A stretch of DNA of 64,000 nt from Candidatus Thiodiazotropha endoloripes (lineage in GTDB: Bacteria; Pseudomonadota; Gammaproteobacteria; Chromatiales; Chromatiaceae), in contig NZ_LVJW01000006.1 in the NCBI RefSeq assembly GCF_001708965.1, positions 1,465,954-1,529,953 on the forward strand. The letters run 5' to 3'. The notes beneath the pieces were generated by a model. The model saw nothing but the letters and a program-made list of their open reading frames with translations. It did no database searches and was not told where the DNA came from. Below, in pieces: positions 28,833 through 37,299 of this stretch. A program made the translations under genes and the position numbers. Positions within the stretch are counted from its first letter, which is position 1; every line of letters starts with the position of its first letter.

Positions 28833-28962
28833 TCTGCGCATCAGGCTCGCTTGTTGATCGATGGACAGGTGGTGGTATTCGGCAGTAATCCACAATTCCG
28901 GAATCATCGAGTTCCTACGATGCAGGGATGAATGAGGTTTATAGAACTGGTGGTTATTGGTT

Positions 28963-29535
28963 ATGCGTATAACGCTACTAAGACATGGTAGTCCTGATTT
29001 CGTGTGGCAACGAAGTGTTAGAGGATGTGAATTTGCACGGCTGGAAAAGGAGTATGATAGTGCAACTATCAACGATTTACCGCCGGCTGAATCTGTTCAG
29101 CAGGTAATGGATCACCACTGTTTCGTATGCAGTGATTTGACTCGATCCATTGATTCCGCAAAGGCGCTTGGCGTGGATCAGGTGGATTTTTCAGATCGAC
29201 TCTTTCGTGAGATGAACCTGCCTTACTTTGACGAAATTTCGCTAAAATTACCCTTGGAAGTATGGGCCATTGTTTTGCGAAGTCTGTGGTTTTTGGGGTT
29301 TTCAAAAAACAGTGAGTCATACCGGAAAGCCAGGTCGAGAGCAAAAGAGGCCGCAGAGAGGTTGATTGATTTGGCGTTGAAACATCATGCCGTGCTGTTG
29401 GTCGGTCATGGTTTTCTCAATCACTATATTGCCAAGGAACTGAGAGCGTTGGGTTGGCGTGGCCCTTCCAGTCCAGGGCGAAACTACTGGGAGTTCGGCT
29501 GTTACGAGATGAGCATGCAGACAGTTGATCTTTAA
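28963..29535 (+). CDS. Histidine phosphatase family protein
   Basis: A 190-residue member of the phosphoglycerate-mutase-like histidine phosphatases. The RHG motif with the phospho-accepting His is at residues 7-9 (MRITLLRHGSPDF), a second Arg in CSDLTRSIDSAKAL follows, and the distal catalytic His lies in AVLLVGHGFLNHYIAKEL. The start at 28963 places RHG at the usual distance; an in-frame TTG two codons earlier is less likely. Likely a small phosphatase of unknown substrate. Confidence 0.87.
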   Translation: MRITLLRHGSPDFVWQRSVRGCEFARLEKEYDSATINDLPPAESVQQVMDHHCFVCSDLTRSIDSAKALGVDQVDFSDRLFREMNLPYFDEISLKLPLEVWAIVLRSLWFLGFSKNSESYRKARSRAKEAAERLIDLALKHHAVLLVGHGFLNHYIAKELRALGWRGPSSPGRNYWEFGCYEMSMQTVDL

Positions 29536-29546
29536 AACGGTTGTCT

Positions 29547-30050
29547 ATGCAAAAGCCACTAAAAACGCTGATGATGCACTTACCACAAATAGGTTGTGTA
29601 GAGTGGATAGGTGTGAGGCCTGCTCGTGGTGAACCAATGCACTCGCTTGAATCGGTTAAGATCGAGGTGGGGACAGGCTTGACCGGGGACCGTTTCAAAG
29701 GCCGTGCCGAGAGTGCCAGGCAAGTGACACTGATACAGTATGAGCATCTACTGGTGATAGCAGGATGTCTTCACCGAAAAGCGTTATTGCCTGAACTGTT
29801 ACGCCGAAATATTGTGGTGTCGGGTATCAATCTGCTGGCGCTGAAGGATAAACGCTTTCAGGTTGGTGAAGCAATTCTCGAGTTCAGAGGGCTTTGTCAC
29901 CCCTGCAGTAAGATGGAAATGGTTTTGGGTGAGGGAGGCTATAACGCAATGCGTGGTCATGGCGGGATCGTGGCAAGTGTATTTCAGGCCGGAAAAGTTA
30001 ACCTTAAGGATAGGGTTGTCTCATTGGGTGGTGTGACTGAATCACCCTAG
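29547..30050 (+). CDS. MOSC domain protein
   Basis: A 167-residue MOSC-domain protein, related to the C-terminal domain of molybdenum cofactor sulfurases and to YiiM. Seen are GVEWIGVRPARGEP-like and TGLTGDRFKGRA motifs, RRNIVVSGINLLAL, and GLCHPCSKME, which contains the conserved Cys that could bind sulfur or a molybdenum cofactor. The ATG at 29547 is preferred over a TTG two codons before it. It lies 11 bases after the histidine phosphatase gene, so the two may be one transcript. Confidence 0.88.
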   Translation: MQKPLKTLMMHLPQIGCVEWIGVRPARGEPMHSLESVKIEVGTGLTGDRFKGRAESARQVTLIQYEHLLVIAGCLHRKALLPELLRRNIVVSGINLLALKDKRFQVGEAILEFRGLCHPCSKMEMVLGEGGYNAMRGHGGIVASVFQAGKVNLKDRVVSLGGVTESP

Positions 30051-30243
30051 GGTCAATTGGCCCCGTGTCAACATGTCGTAGATCAATACAAACTGTTGTG
30101 CACGAGTGTGGGCAAGTCACTTGTACCCTGCATGGAGTAGAGGAGTGCGGCATTACCCGTATCCATGAATCATCTATACTTCAGAGGCGGGAGATTCATG
30201 CGCAGAGTCATTCAATGTAAGGTTCTATGTTTGAGTCGACTTG

Positions 30244-30732
30244 ATGATAAATTTCACGATGAGGATTAACGCCTTGATACCCGGCTATGCTCGTCAAATT
30301 GTCGTTACCGCCACACCGGCAATTACATTCCAGGCGCTTACGGCAGAGATCGATCAGTGGTGGACAACGAATTGCAATGTAATCACTCAGGTTGGTGATC
30401 GAGTCACTTTCAGGTTTGATTCAACCTATTGGGTAATGGAGGTGGTTCGATTGTCTGAGAACAGACTGATTGAGCTGCTTTGTATCGAAGCCCATCATCT
30501 CCATGAAGGTTTGCCTGCCTCAATCGAGAAGGAGTGGGAGGGAACAAAACTCAAGTGGGCGCTGAAAGCGGTTGATGGAGCTACTCAGGTTGATTTTATC
30601 CATGAGGGTCTTGTGTCTGAACTCGACTGCTATGAGATATGTGAGCAGGGCTGGAACTTCTACTTTGCCAGCAGTTTGAAAGAGTACCTTGAGACGGGTA
30701 GAGGATCTCCTTATCAGAGTGCTGAGACCTGA
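30244..30732 (+). CDS. SRPBCC/START-like domain protein
   Basis: A 162-residue protein with the pattern of the AHSA1/SRPBCC fold, a hydrophobic-ligand-binding barrel: ARQIVVTATPAITFQALT at the start, an internal STYWVMEVVRLSENRLIELL, and GWNFYFASSLKEYLETGRG at the C-terminus, the usual closing helix. No catalytic motif is defined for this family. The start may also be the ATG at 30259. Confidence 0.75.
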   Translation: MINFTMRINALIPGYARQIVVTATPAITFQALTAEIDQWWTTNCNVITQVGDRVTFRFDSTYWVMEVVRLSENRLIELLCIEAHHLHEGLPASIEKEWEGTKLKWALKAVDGATQVDFIHEGLVSELDCYEICEQGWNFYFASSLKEYLETGRGSPYQSAET

Positions 30733-30853
30733 GTCGTTTCGGGTTGTGAGAAATAATAGGTGGAGAGATCGTGTTCATTTCATCAGCTGATGCCACTTTA
30801 TTAAATATCACTCATGCCGCCAGGCTTGCTATTCGTCGCTTGTGTAGCTGACG

Positions 30854-31157
30854 GCATTGATTGGCAAAGTCGTGATCGTCAATTTTTGAACAGCCTGGTG
30901 TGGAGGTCCTGGCTGTGACTGTGGGTATAGACGATGAGCGGGTGTTTACTTTACTCGGGAAGAAGGAGCCTTCACCAAGCTTACCGATCCTGCTGGATAG
31001 GGAGGTAGAATCACTCTATGATTGGCAGGCCAAAGGGTTACCAATAACCTATGTTTTAGATAGCGAAGGCCTTATCCGCTATCGAGCGGTTGGTGGCTGT
31101 GAGTTCAATCCTGCCTCAATCCATGAAAAACGATTACAGCTAGTTGACAAAAAATAA
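30854..31157 (+). pseudogene. Decayed TlpA/ResA-like thioredoxin gene
   Basis: The remnant reads IGKVVIVNF at about 30860-30886, where thiol-disulfide proteins have GKVVxVNFWAxWCxPC; the Trp codon is TGA (30887-30889). After TAWC the frame shifts and joins EVLAVTVGIDDE, then continues to LPITYVLDSEGLIRYRAVGG and the stop at 31157. The helix after the CxxC and the start of the gene are missing. The open part (30900-31157, 85 codons) matches only the C-terminal half of the family. I take it as a pseudogene with an internal deletion plus a stop. Confidence 0.72.
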
Positions 31158-31370
31158 CATTCTTTTGTGAAAACAGGCAGATCTTGTGCTGTTTTCAATA
31201 TTGGTTGAGGTTTAGGCGTGATTCAATTTCGCTGTTCGATTCGTCAATCCGATAGTCACAGCTTCAAAACTGATCCGGGACCTGTCGGTTTCTCCAGTGG
31301 TGTATTACAATGCCGGGGCCGACAAACAGGTTGGTCAGTCTGAAATTTTTAAAGTTCTAGGAGCTGTATC

Positions 31371-31751
31371 ATGAGTGAGCTGTACTCAGAGCATCCTGTC
31401 ATGTTCAAAAACAATCCGATAGGGTTTATTGTTTCTATCATCCTGATACCGGTGTTTGGTGTTGGCCTGGTGATTCTGCTTGTCTGGCATCTGCAAAACA
31501 AAGCCTCCAAATTAACCATTAACGATACTGAAATCCTCTATGAAAAGGGACTCCTGAGTAAAGAGCGCTCGGAGGTCAATATCAGCAGTGTGAGAACAAC
31601 CAAGGTGAAACAATCCTTTTTCGATCGTATTTTCGGCGTTGGTGCGATTGAGATTTATACTGCTGGCGATAGCCCGGAGATCGTGGCGAAAGGTCTGCCT
31701 GATCCAAATAGGATCAGTGAGATTATCCGTCCCAGGAAAGATGATCAATGA
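31371..31751 (+). CDS. Membrane PH-domain (bPH2-like) protein
   Basis: A 126-residue protein with one membrane helical region (about 17-42) followed by a bacterial PH-like domain: SKLTINDTEILYEKGLLSKE, then INISSVRTTKVKQSFFDRIFGVG and IEIYTAGDSPEI, a pattern shared with YdbS/YdbT-type proteins. The function of this family is unknown. AGGAG lies 9 bases before the ATG. The stop overlaps the start of the next gene by 4 bases. Confidence 0.82.
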   Translation: MSELYSEHPVMFKNNPIGFIVSIILIPVFGVGLVILLVWHLQNKASKLTINDTEILYEKGLLSKERSEVNISSVRTTKVKQSFFDRIFGVGAIEIYTAGDSPEIVAKGLPDPNRISEIIRPRKDDQ

Positions 31752-32062
31752 TCGGTGAGACCGACAAAAAGGATAAGCGGGAGTCGAGAACCATCGCGAT
31801 TGTCCTGATTGCCATGTTGTTGGTGATTGGGGTTGTCCTGGTGCTGATGCTGCCTGAACTCACAGAGTTTGCCAGGATGCATCTGAGTCCGGGTTTGGGA
31901 GTCAAGGACTCTGCCCTGATCTCCTTTTTTGTCTCAGTTGTTCTGCTGGTGCTGTTCGCACTCTTTTCCGGTGACGGTCTGATTGGAGAGCTCCAGTTTA
32001 TGATCCCTGGGTTTTTTCTGTTTTTTGTAGTGAACTGGTTATTGATAGCCTGGGTGTTTTAA
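31748..32062 (+). CDS. Small inner-membrane protein of unknown function
   Basis: A 104-residue protein with three predicted membrane helices (about 15-36, 55-76 and 82-102) after a charged N-terminal tail. I recognise no family. It overlaps the PH-domain gene by 4 bases, so the two are translationally coupled and may work together at the membrane. Confidence 0.65.
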   Translation: MIGETDKKDKRESRTIAIVLIAMLLVIGVVLVLMLPELTEFARMHLSPGLGVKDSALISFFVSVVLLVLFALFSGDGLIGELQFMIPGFFLFFVVNWLLIAWVF

Positions 32063-32092
32063 ACTTACTCTTTCAAGAGCTTCTGTTACAAG

Positions 32093-32440
32093 ATGGTGAA
32101 AACTGTCGATCGTTACATTGCTGATCTGCCTGAGGAGCGTAAACAACGTTTTATGCTTCTTCATCAGATGATAATGAGTGAGTATCCGGATCTGATCGTT
32201 GACATGCACTATAAGATGCCAACCTATCGACTGGGTGAAGGTTGGGTTGCGCTGGCCAATCAGAAAAACTATATCTCTCTCTATACCTGCAGTGCCACGC
32301 ACATCGACGCCTTCAAAACAAAATATCCGCAAATCAAGACAGGTAAGGGTTGTATCAATTTCAAGGATAAGGATCCTCTGCCCCTAGACGATCTGGTATC
32401 GGTGGTTCATCACGCAATCTCCGAAGCGAAAGGCCATTGA
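32093..32440 (+). CDS. DUF1801 (YdhG-like) domain protein
   Basis: A 115-residue protein with the DUF1801 pattern: VDRYIADLPEERKQRFMLLHQMI, DMHYKMPTYRL, WVALANQKNYISLYTC, and GKGCINFKDKDPLPLDDLV near the end. Relatives include the YdhG and frataxin-like fold proteins; function is not firmly known. It lies 30 bases after the small membrane protein gene on the same strand. Confidence 0.87.
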   Translation: MVKTVDRYIADLPEERKQRFMLLHQMIMSEYPDLIVDMHYKMPTYRLGEGWVALANQKNYISLYTCSATHIDAFKTKYPQIKTGKGCINFKDKDPLPLDDLVSVVHHAISEAKGH

Positions 32441-32663
32441 CTAGGGGTATTTCTGTCAGTCTATTGTTACAAATCAGTTAACCATTCATACAATTGGTTA
32501 CAGTAACCCGTCAGCGATTTTCTTAAGCTTATGAGTGTGACCGGGCTTGCCTGAATTCTCCTAGGAACGTCTCTGTTCAGGTTTGGGCAGGAGAGACCAA
32601 AATGGAATCCTGAGTGCAGATGAGTGGCGTCCCCAATACAACAGTTCAGGCCAAATAAAGGAC

Positions 32664-33299
32664 ATGATCACAAGACCTTACAAGCATTCGGATTATGAAT
32701 TTTGTGAAGCGCTGGTTAGTCAGGCCTGGGGCTTCGATGAGATTTTTAAACCCGCTGATCTGTCGGCCCTGGCGAAGATTATCTATACCAAGGGCTCTCT
32801 GGTCAGCAGTAATTATCGAAGGGTTGTCGAAGATGACGGCCGCTTGGTCGGATTCATTTTCGGCTATAATGAATATGTAGGTAAGCCAAAAGGCAAGCTG
32901 TTGTTCACCCTGCAAATATTGTGGCGACTTTTGACGGTCAGGGGGGACAGGCCGGAGGATACGAAAAGCCTGATTCAGGCAATTCAAGAGCACCAGAAGA
33001 ACAGGGCAGCCATTGTCGGGCAGGGCAGAAGTGAAATTGTCTTGTTTGTGGTGGCCGAAGAGTATCAGGGCGTGGGTGTCGGCAGTAGTCTGTGGTGCGG
33101 GTTTGAATCGTTCTGCAAGTCCGGCAATGTGCGGGAGATCATTGTGGAGACCAACCGGATGGGAGCCAGTGGTTTCTATGAAAAACTGGGGTTTGAATTG
33201 ATTGCGGATTTTGATTCACCTCTGCATGAATATGCCACCAAAGGTGGTCAGGCCTGTATGTATGAATATCACACTGGGCAATCGTCGGGGATATGTTGA
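32664..33299 (+). CDS. GNAT N-acetyltransferase
   Basis: A 211-residue GNAT acetyltransferase. The start at 32664 follows AAAGGA by 3 bases and gives a typical opening (MITRPYKHSDYEFCEAL); an earlier in-frame ATG at 32583 adds 27 residues without family resemblance. The acetyl-CoA loop is VVAEEYQGVGVGSSLWCGFE, followed by IVETNRMGASGFYEKLGFE, which carries the usual Asn and Tyr of the family. Between the two halves there is an insert of about 40 residues. Substrate unknown. Confidence 0.87.
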   Translation: MITRPYKHSDYEFCEALVSQAWGFDEIFKPADLSALAKIIYTKGSLVSSNYRRVVEDDGRLVGFIFGYNEYVGKPKGKLLFTLQILWRLLTVRGDRPEDTKSLIQAIQEHQKNRAAIVGQGRSEIVLFVVAEEYQGVGVGSSLWCGFESFCKSGNVREIIVETNRMGASGFYEKLGFELIADFDSPLHEYATKGGQACMYEYHTGQSSGIC

Positions 33300-33350
33300 G
33301 AGCTGGATAAAGGGATTTCCGTTGGACCGGGCGTAAAACAAGGATGTATC

Positions 33351-33617
33351 ATGGGCGCGATTTCAACAAGACACTATCAATTGATTCTGCAATTTCTGTT
33401 TGCAGTTGGGATTCTGTTTTCCATTCTGATCTTTTATGTCAAGCCGCCTCTGAATTATGCTTGCCTGGCGTTTATGGGCATAGGCCTGATTTCCGGTTTG
33501 ATCTTTTTGGAGAATGTTCAGCACAAACTGGTGAGGTTGGTGTTATTTGTTCCCATTTTCTGGCTGGTGGTGATCATCTCCCTGGCAGTGGCGAAAGTGT
33601 TGACCCCCTATTTCTAA
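33351..33617 (+). CDS. Small three-helix membrane protein
   Basis: An 88-residue very hydrophobic protein with three predicted membrane helices (about 10-29, 34-53 and 62-85). The size and pattern recall small oxidase subunit IV-like proteins, but I see no signature that supports that. AAGGATG lies just upstream of the ATG. Function unknown. Confidence 0.6.
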   Translation: MGAISTRHYQLILQFLFAVGILFSILIFYVKPPLNYACLAFMGIGLISGLIFLENVQHKLVRLVLFVPIFWLVVIISLAVAKVLTPYF

Positions 33618-33640
33618 TCGAGCTCTACTGAGTATTTGAG

Positions 33641-34015
33641 ATGATGCAACAAATCAGGCACCTGGATTCAGACCGGGAGTTCTATATTGAGGAGCGGTGC
33701 CATATCATCGAGCTGAGCAATAGCGCTGATGACCCTGATTGCTCCATCGCCAGAGCAAGGGTTGAGCCGGGTGTGACAACCTGCTGGCACCGCCTGTCGG
33801 AAACGGCGGAGCGATACCTTATCGTCAGTGGGGCGGGTCGTGTGGAGATCGGTGAGCTACCCGCAGCCACCGTTCAGCCGGGAGATCTGGTCACGATTCC
33901 GCCGATGACCCCTCAGAGGATCACCAATACCAGCTCAGAGGATCTGATCTTTTATGCCATCTGCACCCCCCGTTTTTTGCCAGAAAACTATCAGCCGCTT
34001 GAGTCTGCTGAGTGA
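33641..34015 (+). CDS. Cupin domain protein
   Basis: A 124-residue single-domain cupin. Motif 1 is recognisable as VEPGVTTCWHRLSETAERYLIVSGAGRVEIG (Glu and His present, first His of the usual HxH replaced by Cys-Trp-His), and motif 2 as PGDLVTIPPMTPQRITNTSSEDLIFYAIC. Metal binding is possible but not assured. It is followed at once by a TfoX-C gene and an HD-domain gene on the same strand. Confidence 0.85.
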   Translation: MMQQIRHLDSDREFYIEERCHIIELSNSADDPDCSIARARVEPGVTTCWHRLSETAERYLIVSGAGRVEIGELPAATVQPGDLVTIPPMTPQRITNTSSEDLIFYAICTPRFLPENYQPLESAE

Positions 34016-34031
34016 CCTGTTCGCTGGATCT

Positions 34032-34343
34032 ATGGGGGAATTGAGCAAACTCAAAGGGCTTGGACCCAAGTCTGAACAGGCCCTCAACGAGGTGGGTATC
34101 AGAACCAGACGTCAACTGGAGGCCATCGGTGCGGTTGGTGCCTACAAAAGGTTGTTGCAATCCGGTGGAGAGAAGCCGAGCCTGAATTTTCTCTACGCCA
34201 TGGTGGGTGCGCTGGAGGAGAGGCACTGGTCTGAAATCGCGAAGCAAGAGAAATCCAGGTTGCTGATGGAGCTGGAAGACAGTCAACAGCTGGATCGGTT
34301 ACTGCATCAGGCTGAAACTGAGACCGATGGGGAGCTAGGGTGA
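34032..34343 (+). CDS. TfoX C-terminal domain protein
   Basis: A 103-residue protein with the helix-hairpin-helix TfoX_C domain: LSKLKGLGPKSEQALNEVGIRTRRQLEAIGAVGAYKRL (about 4-41), then LNFLYAMVGALEERHW. In Vibrio and Haemophilus the full-length TfoX/Sxy regulates competence. Only the C-terminal domain is present here, as in many small bacterial proteins of unclear role. The start at 34032 is the first ATG giving the domain without a spurious head overlapping the cupin gene. The stop overlaps the GTG start of the HD-domain gene by 4 bases. Confidence 0.85.
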   Translation: MGELSKLKGLGPKSEQALNEVGIRTRRQLEAIGAVGAYKRLLQSGGEKPSLNFLYAMVGALEERHWSEIAKQEKSRLLMELEDSQQLDRLLHQAETETDGELG

Positions 34344-34879
34344 GGATTGAAACCGAAATTAGTCTGCTTGAGGATATCCTCAGCGGATGGCAATCACTGA
34401 TCGGCGAGGAGTATCAGGGCTATCGAAATCATGTCTACAGGATGGTCCACTTCTGTCAGATGCTGAGCGATGGGGATGAAGAGGCCCGGCAGAAGATTCT
34501 GATTGCCGGGGCGTTCCACGATCTGGGGATCTGGATCGAGGATACGGTGGACTATATTCCCCCATCACTACCGCCGATGTTGGAGTATCTGCAAAGCCGT
34601 GGGCTTGAGGCCTGGTCGGAAGAGATCAGGCTGATGATCACCGAGCACCATAAACTCCGCCCCTATAACGATCAGGCGCAGCTTCTGGTGGAGTGCTTCA
34701 GGCAAGGGGATCTGGTCGATTTTTCAATCGGGCTGTTCCGCTTCGGCCTTGCAAAGGCGCAGGTAGAGGAGGTCAAAGCGACTTTTCCCAATGCGGGTTT
34801 TCATGCGGCACTGGCCAGGCGGGCCGGTCGATGGTTTTTGAAACACCCCTTTGATCCGCTGCCCATGATGAAGTGGTAA
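34340..34879 (+). CDS. HD-domain phosphohydrolase-like protein
   Basis: A 179-residue protein of the HD superfamily: NHVYRMVHFCQML (first His), AGAFHDLGIW (the HD pair), then ITEHHKLRPYND and LVECFRQGDLVDFS (further metal ligands). It starts with GTG overlapping the previous stop (GTGA). Metal-dependent phosphohydrolase activity on a nucleotide or other phosphoester is likely from the motif; substrate unknown. Confidence 0.85.
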   Translation: MRIETEISLLEDILSGWQSLIGEEYQGYRNHVYRMVHFCQMLSDGDEEARQKILIAGAFHDLGIWIEDTVDYIPPSLPPMLEYLQSRGLEAWSEEIRLMITEHHKLRPYNDQAQLLVECFRQGDLVDFSIGLFRFGLAKAQVEEVKATFPNAGFHAALARRAGRWFLKHPFDPLPMMKW

Positions 34880-34885
34880 CAGGCA

Positions 34886-35797
34886 CTAATAGGGGTCTGG
34901 AATAACCTTGCGTTTCTTGAAACGTCGGTGGATCCACAGATACTGCTCCGGGGCATAGCCAACAGCCTGCTCGATCAGGCCATTGATGCGGGCTGCATCT
35001 GCCGGCAGGTCCTCTGTGGGAAAATCCTCCAGAGGAGGGTGGATGATCAGTTTGTAGCCACTCTCGTCCGCCTTGCGATAGCCGGAGAAGAGGATGGTGT
35101 CGGCCTTGCTGATCTTGGCCAGCCGGGAGGTGGCGGTATTGGTGCCGGCCGGTTCGCCGAAGAAGGGTGCCAGGGTGCTGTTGGGGCCTTTGAAACTCTG
35201 GTCCGGGGCGTACCAGACCGGCAGATTCTTTTTCAAGGTGCGCACCACCTGGCGGATCTCGTTTCTCGGGATGGCCGCCTCGAAGCGCTGTTGCCGGTTA
35301 CGGGTGAAGGCCCACTCGATGACCGGGTTTTCATGTGGGCGATACATCACGGCGATGGGCTGAAACAGGCTCAACAGCCGCCCGGTGATCTCAAGGTCGG
35401 TAAAGTGGGCGGAGAGCAGAATCACCCCTCTGCCCTGTTCCAGGCTGTTTTGCAGGTGTTCCAGCCCTTCGATCTCCACCAACGGCTGCAGCTTGCTGTC
35501 CTTCGCCCACCAGGCAAAACCGATCATCAGCATACCGACACCCAGGGAGGCGAAATGCTGCTTCAGCAGGCGCTCGATTTCATCCGCCGATTTGTCGGCA
35601 AAACAGATCTGCAGATTGACCCTGGCGATATGCCGGCGTTTGGGTGAGAGGCGGTATACCACTCGGCCGATGCCCCGACCCAGGGGCAGGGCCATGCGGT
35701 AGGGCAGCCACTGACTGATCAGCCACAGCAGGCCGAGTCCCATCCAGGCAGGCCAGTTTATCGGGGAGTAGAGTGAGTGTTTACGCCTTTTTGCCAT
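34886..35797 (-). CDS. lpxL: Lipid A biosynthesis acyltransferase (LpxL/HtrB family)
   Basis: Inner-membrane acyltransferase adding a secondary acyl chain to Kdo2-lipid IVA. It has 303 residues: an N-terminal membrane anchor (about 14-35), the catalytic HX4E motif in LLSAHFTDLEITGRLL (about 128-143), and WYAPDQSFKGPNSTLAPFFGEPAGT, a signature of the family. LpxL is favoured over LpxM from general resemblance, with moderate certainty. It is divergent from hldE with only about 70 bases between, so both promoters must be there. Confidence 0.9.
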   Translation of the reverse strand: MAKRRKHSLYSPINWPAWMGLGLLWLISQWLPYRMALPLGRGIGRVVYRLSPKRRHIARVNLQICFADKSADEIERLLKQHFASLGVGMLMIGFAWWAKDSKLQPLVEIEGLEHLQNSLEQGRGVILLSAHFTDLEITGRLLSLFQPIAVMYRPHENPVIEWAFTRNRQQRFEAAIPRNEIRQVVRTLKKNLPVWYAPDQSFKGPNSTLAPFFGEPAGTNTATSRLAKISKADTILFSGYRKADESGYKLIIHPPLEDFPTEDLPADAARINGLIEQAVGYAPEQYLWIHRRFKKRKVIPDPY

Positions 35798-35868
35798 GCT
35801 TAGAACTTGTTACTACCTGTCGCCACCCCTAAACTACAGGGCTTGTTCCAATCTATGTTAACTATTTG

Positions 35869-37299
35869 ATGCAATTTCAACTTCCTGACTTCAGTAAGGC
35901 GCGTGTTCTGGTGGTGGGCGATCTGATGCTCGATCGCTACTGGCAGGGTGCGGCCGCCAAAATTTCACCCGAAGCCCCGGTACCGGTGGTGCATGTGCAT
36001 GATACCGAAGAACGGCCCGGGGGTGGGGCCAATGTGGCGTTGAATATGACCAGCCTCGGGGTCGGGGTGGCACTGTGCGGTCTGATCGGCCGGGATGAGG
36101 CCGGCGAGCGACTGGCAGAACGGTTGACCGAGTCGGGTGTCGACTGTCTGCTGCAGGTCAGTGAGTCTGTGCCCACTATCACCAAACTGCGGGTGATCAG
36201 CCAGCATCAACAGCTGTTGCGGCTCGATTTCGAACAGCCCATGTGGCAGGTGGATCTGGCGGAAATGGGGATCCACTATCAACAGCATCTGGCCGACAGC
36301 GATCTGGTGATTCTCTCCGACTACGCCAAGGGGACACTGCAGCAACCCCAGGAGCTGATCCGTGTGGCCAGAGCCGCCGGGGTGCCGGTACTGGTGGATC
36401 CGAAGGGGAGTGATTTTGAGAAATATCGGGATGCCAGCCTGCTGACACCCAACCTGAAAGAGTTCGAGGCGGTGGTCGGTCACTGTGAGACCGATCAGGC
36501 GCTGAATGAGCGGGGCATGGCGCTACGCGAGACATTGAATCTGGATGCCCTGCTGGTGACCCTGAGTGAACGGGGTATGCTGCTGATTCAGAAAGATGCC
36601 CCGCCGCTGCATCTGCCCACCCGGGCCCGTGAAGTCTACGATGTGACCGGTGCCGGCGATACGGTGATCGGTGTCCTGGGGGCGGGGATGGCGGCCGGCA
36701 TGCCGATCCATGAGGCGGCCAGTCTGGCGAATGTGGCGGCCGGCCTGATGGTGGGCAAGCTGGGTGCCGGCAGTGTCACCCTGGGTGAGCTGAAGGGGGC
36801 GCTGAGCCGTCAGGGGGATTTCGACTTTCATACCATCCAGACCCGGGAGAGTCTCTGCGAGGCGAGCGAAACGGCACGCCAGCTGGGGGAGCGGATTGTC
36901 ATGACCAACGGCTGTTTCGACATCCTCCACGAGGGGCATGTGCGCTATCTGCAGCAGGCCAAGCAGCTGGGCGACCGGCTGGTGGTGGCGGTCAACGACG
37001 ATGACTCTGTGCGCCGCCTGAAAGGTGAGGATCGACCCATCAATCCGCTTGAGCAGCGGATGGCGGTGCTGGCCGGTCTCGCCTCGGTGGACTGGGTGGT
37101 GCCGTTCAGTGAGGATACCCCGGAGTCCCTGATCTGTGCGGTCAAACCCGATCTGCTGGTGAAGGGTGGCGACTACAAACCGGAGCAGATCGCCGGGTAT
37201 GAGTGTGTGGTCAACAACGGCGGGGAGGTGCGGGTACTCGATTTTCTGCCCGGCCGCTCCACCAGTCGAATCGTCGAGGCGATGCGCGATGGCCAGTGA
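35869..37299 (+). CDS. hldE: Bifunctional heptose 7-phosphate kinase / heptose 1-phosphate adenylyltransferase HldE
   Basis: Makes ADP-heptose precursor for the LPS inner core. The 476 residues start at the ATG at 35869. The N-terminal ribokinase-fold kinase (about 1-320) has VLVVGDLMLDRYW, RPGGGANVALNM and the catalytic DVTGAGDTVIG. The C-terminal nucleotidyltransferase (about 345-476) has MTNGCFDILHEGHVRYLQ with the HxGH-type motif, and VVAVNDDDSVRRLKG. Full-length fusion as in E. coli. Its stop lies 11 bases inside msbA, showing coupling. Confidence 0.97.
   Translation: MQFQLPDFSKARVLVVGDLMLDRYWQGAAAKISPEAPVPVVHVHDTEERPGGGANVALNMTSLGVGVALCGLIGRDEAGERLAERLTESGVDCLLQVSESVPTITKLRVISQHQQLLRLDFEQPMWQVDLAEMGIHYQQHLADSDLVILSDYAKGTLQQPQELIRVARAAGVPVLVDPKGSDFEKYRDASLLTPNLKEFEAVVGHCETDQALNERGMALRETLNLDALLVTLSERGMLLIQKDAPPLHLPTRAREVYDVTGAGDTVIGVLGAGMAAGMPIHEAASLANVAAGLMVGKLGAGSVTLGELKGALSRQGDFDFHTIQTRESLCEASETARQLGERIVMTNGCFDILHEGHVRYLQQAKQLGDRLVVAVNDDDSVRRLKGEDRPINPLEQRMAVLAGLASVDWVVPFSEDTPESLICAVKPDLLVKGGDYKPEQIAGYECVVNNGGEVRVLDFLPGRSTSRIVEAMRDGQ

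Noticed and set aside
28833..30243. attC sites between the small genes at 28-34 kb
   Set aside because: Gaps were read for RYYYAAC ... GTTRRRY with an internal palindrome. None showed the full plan.
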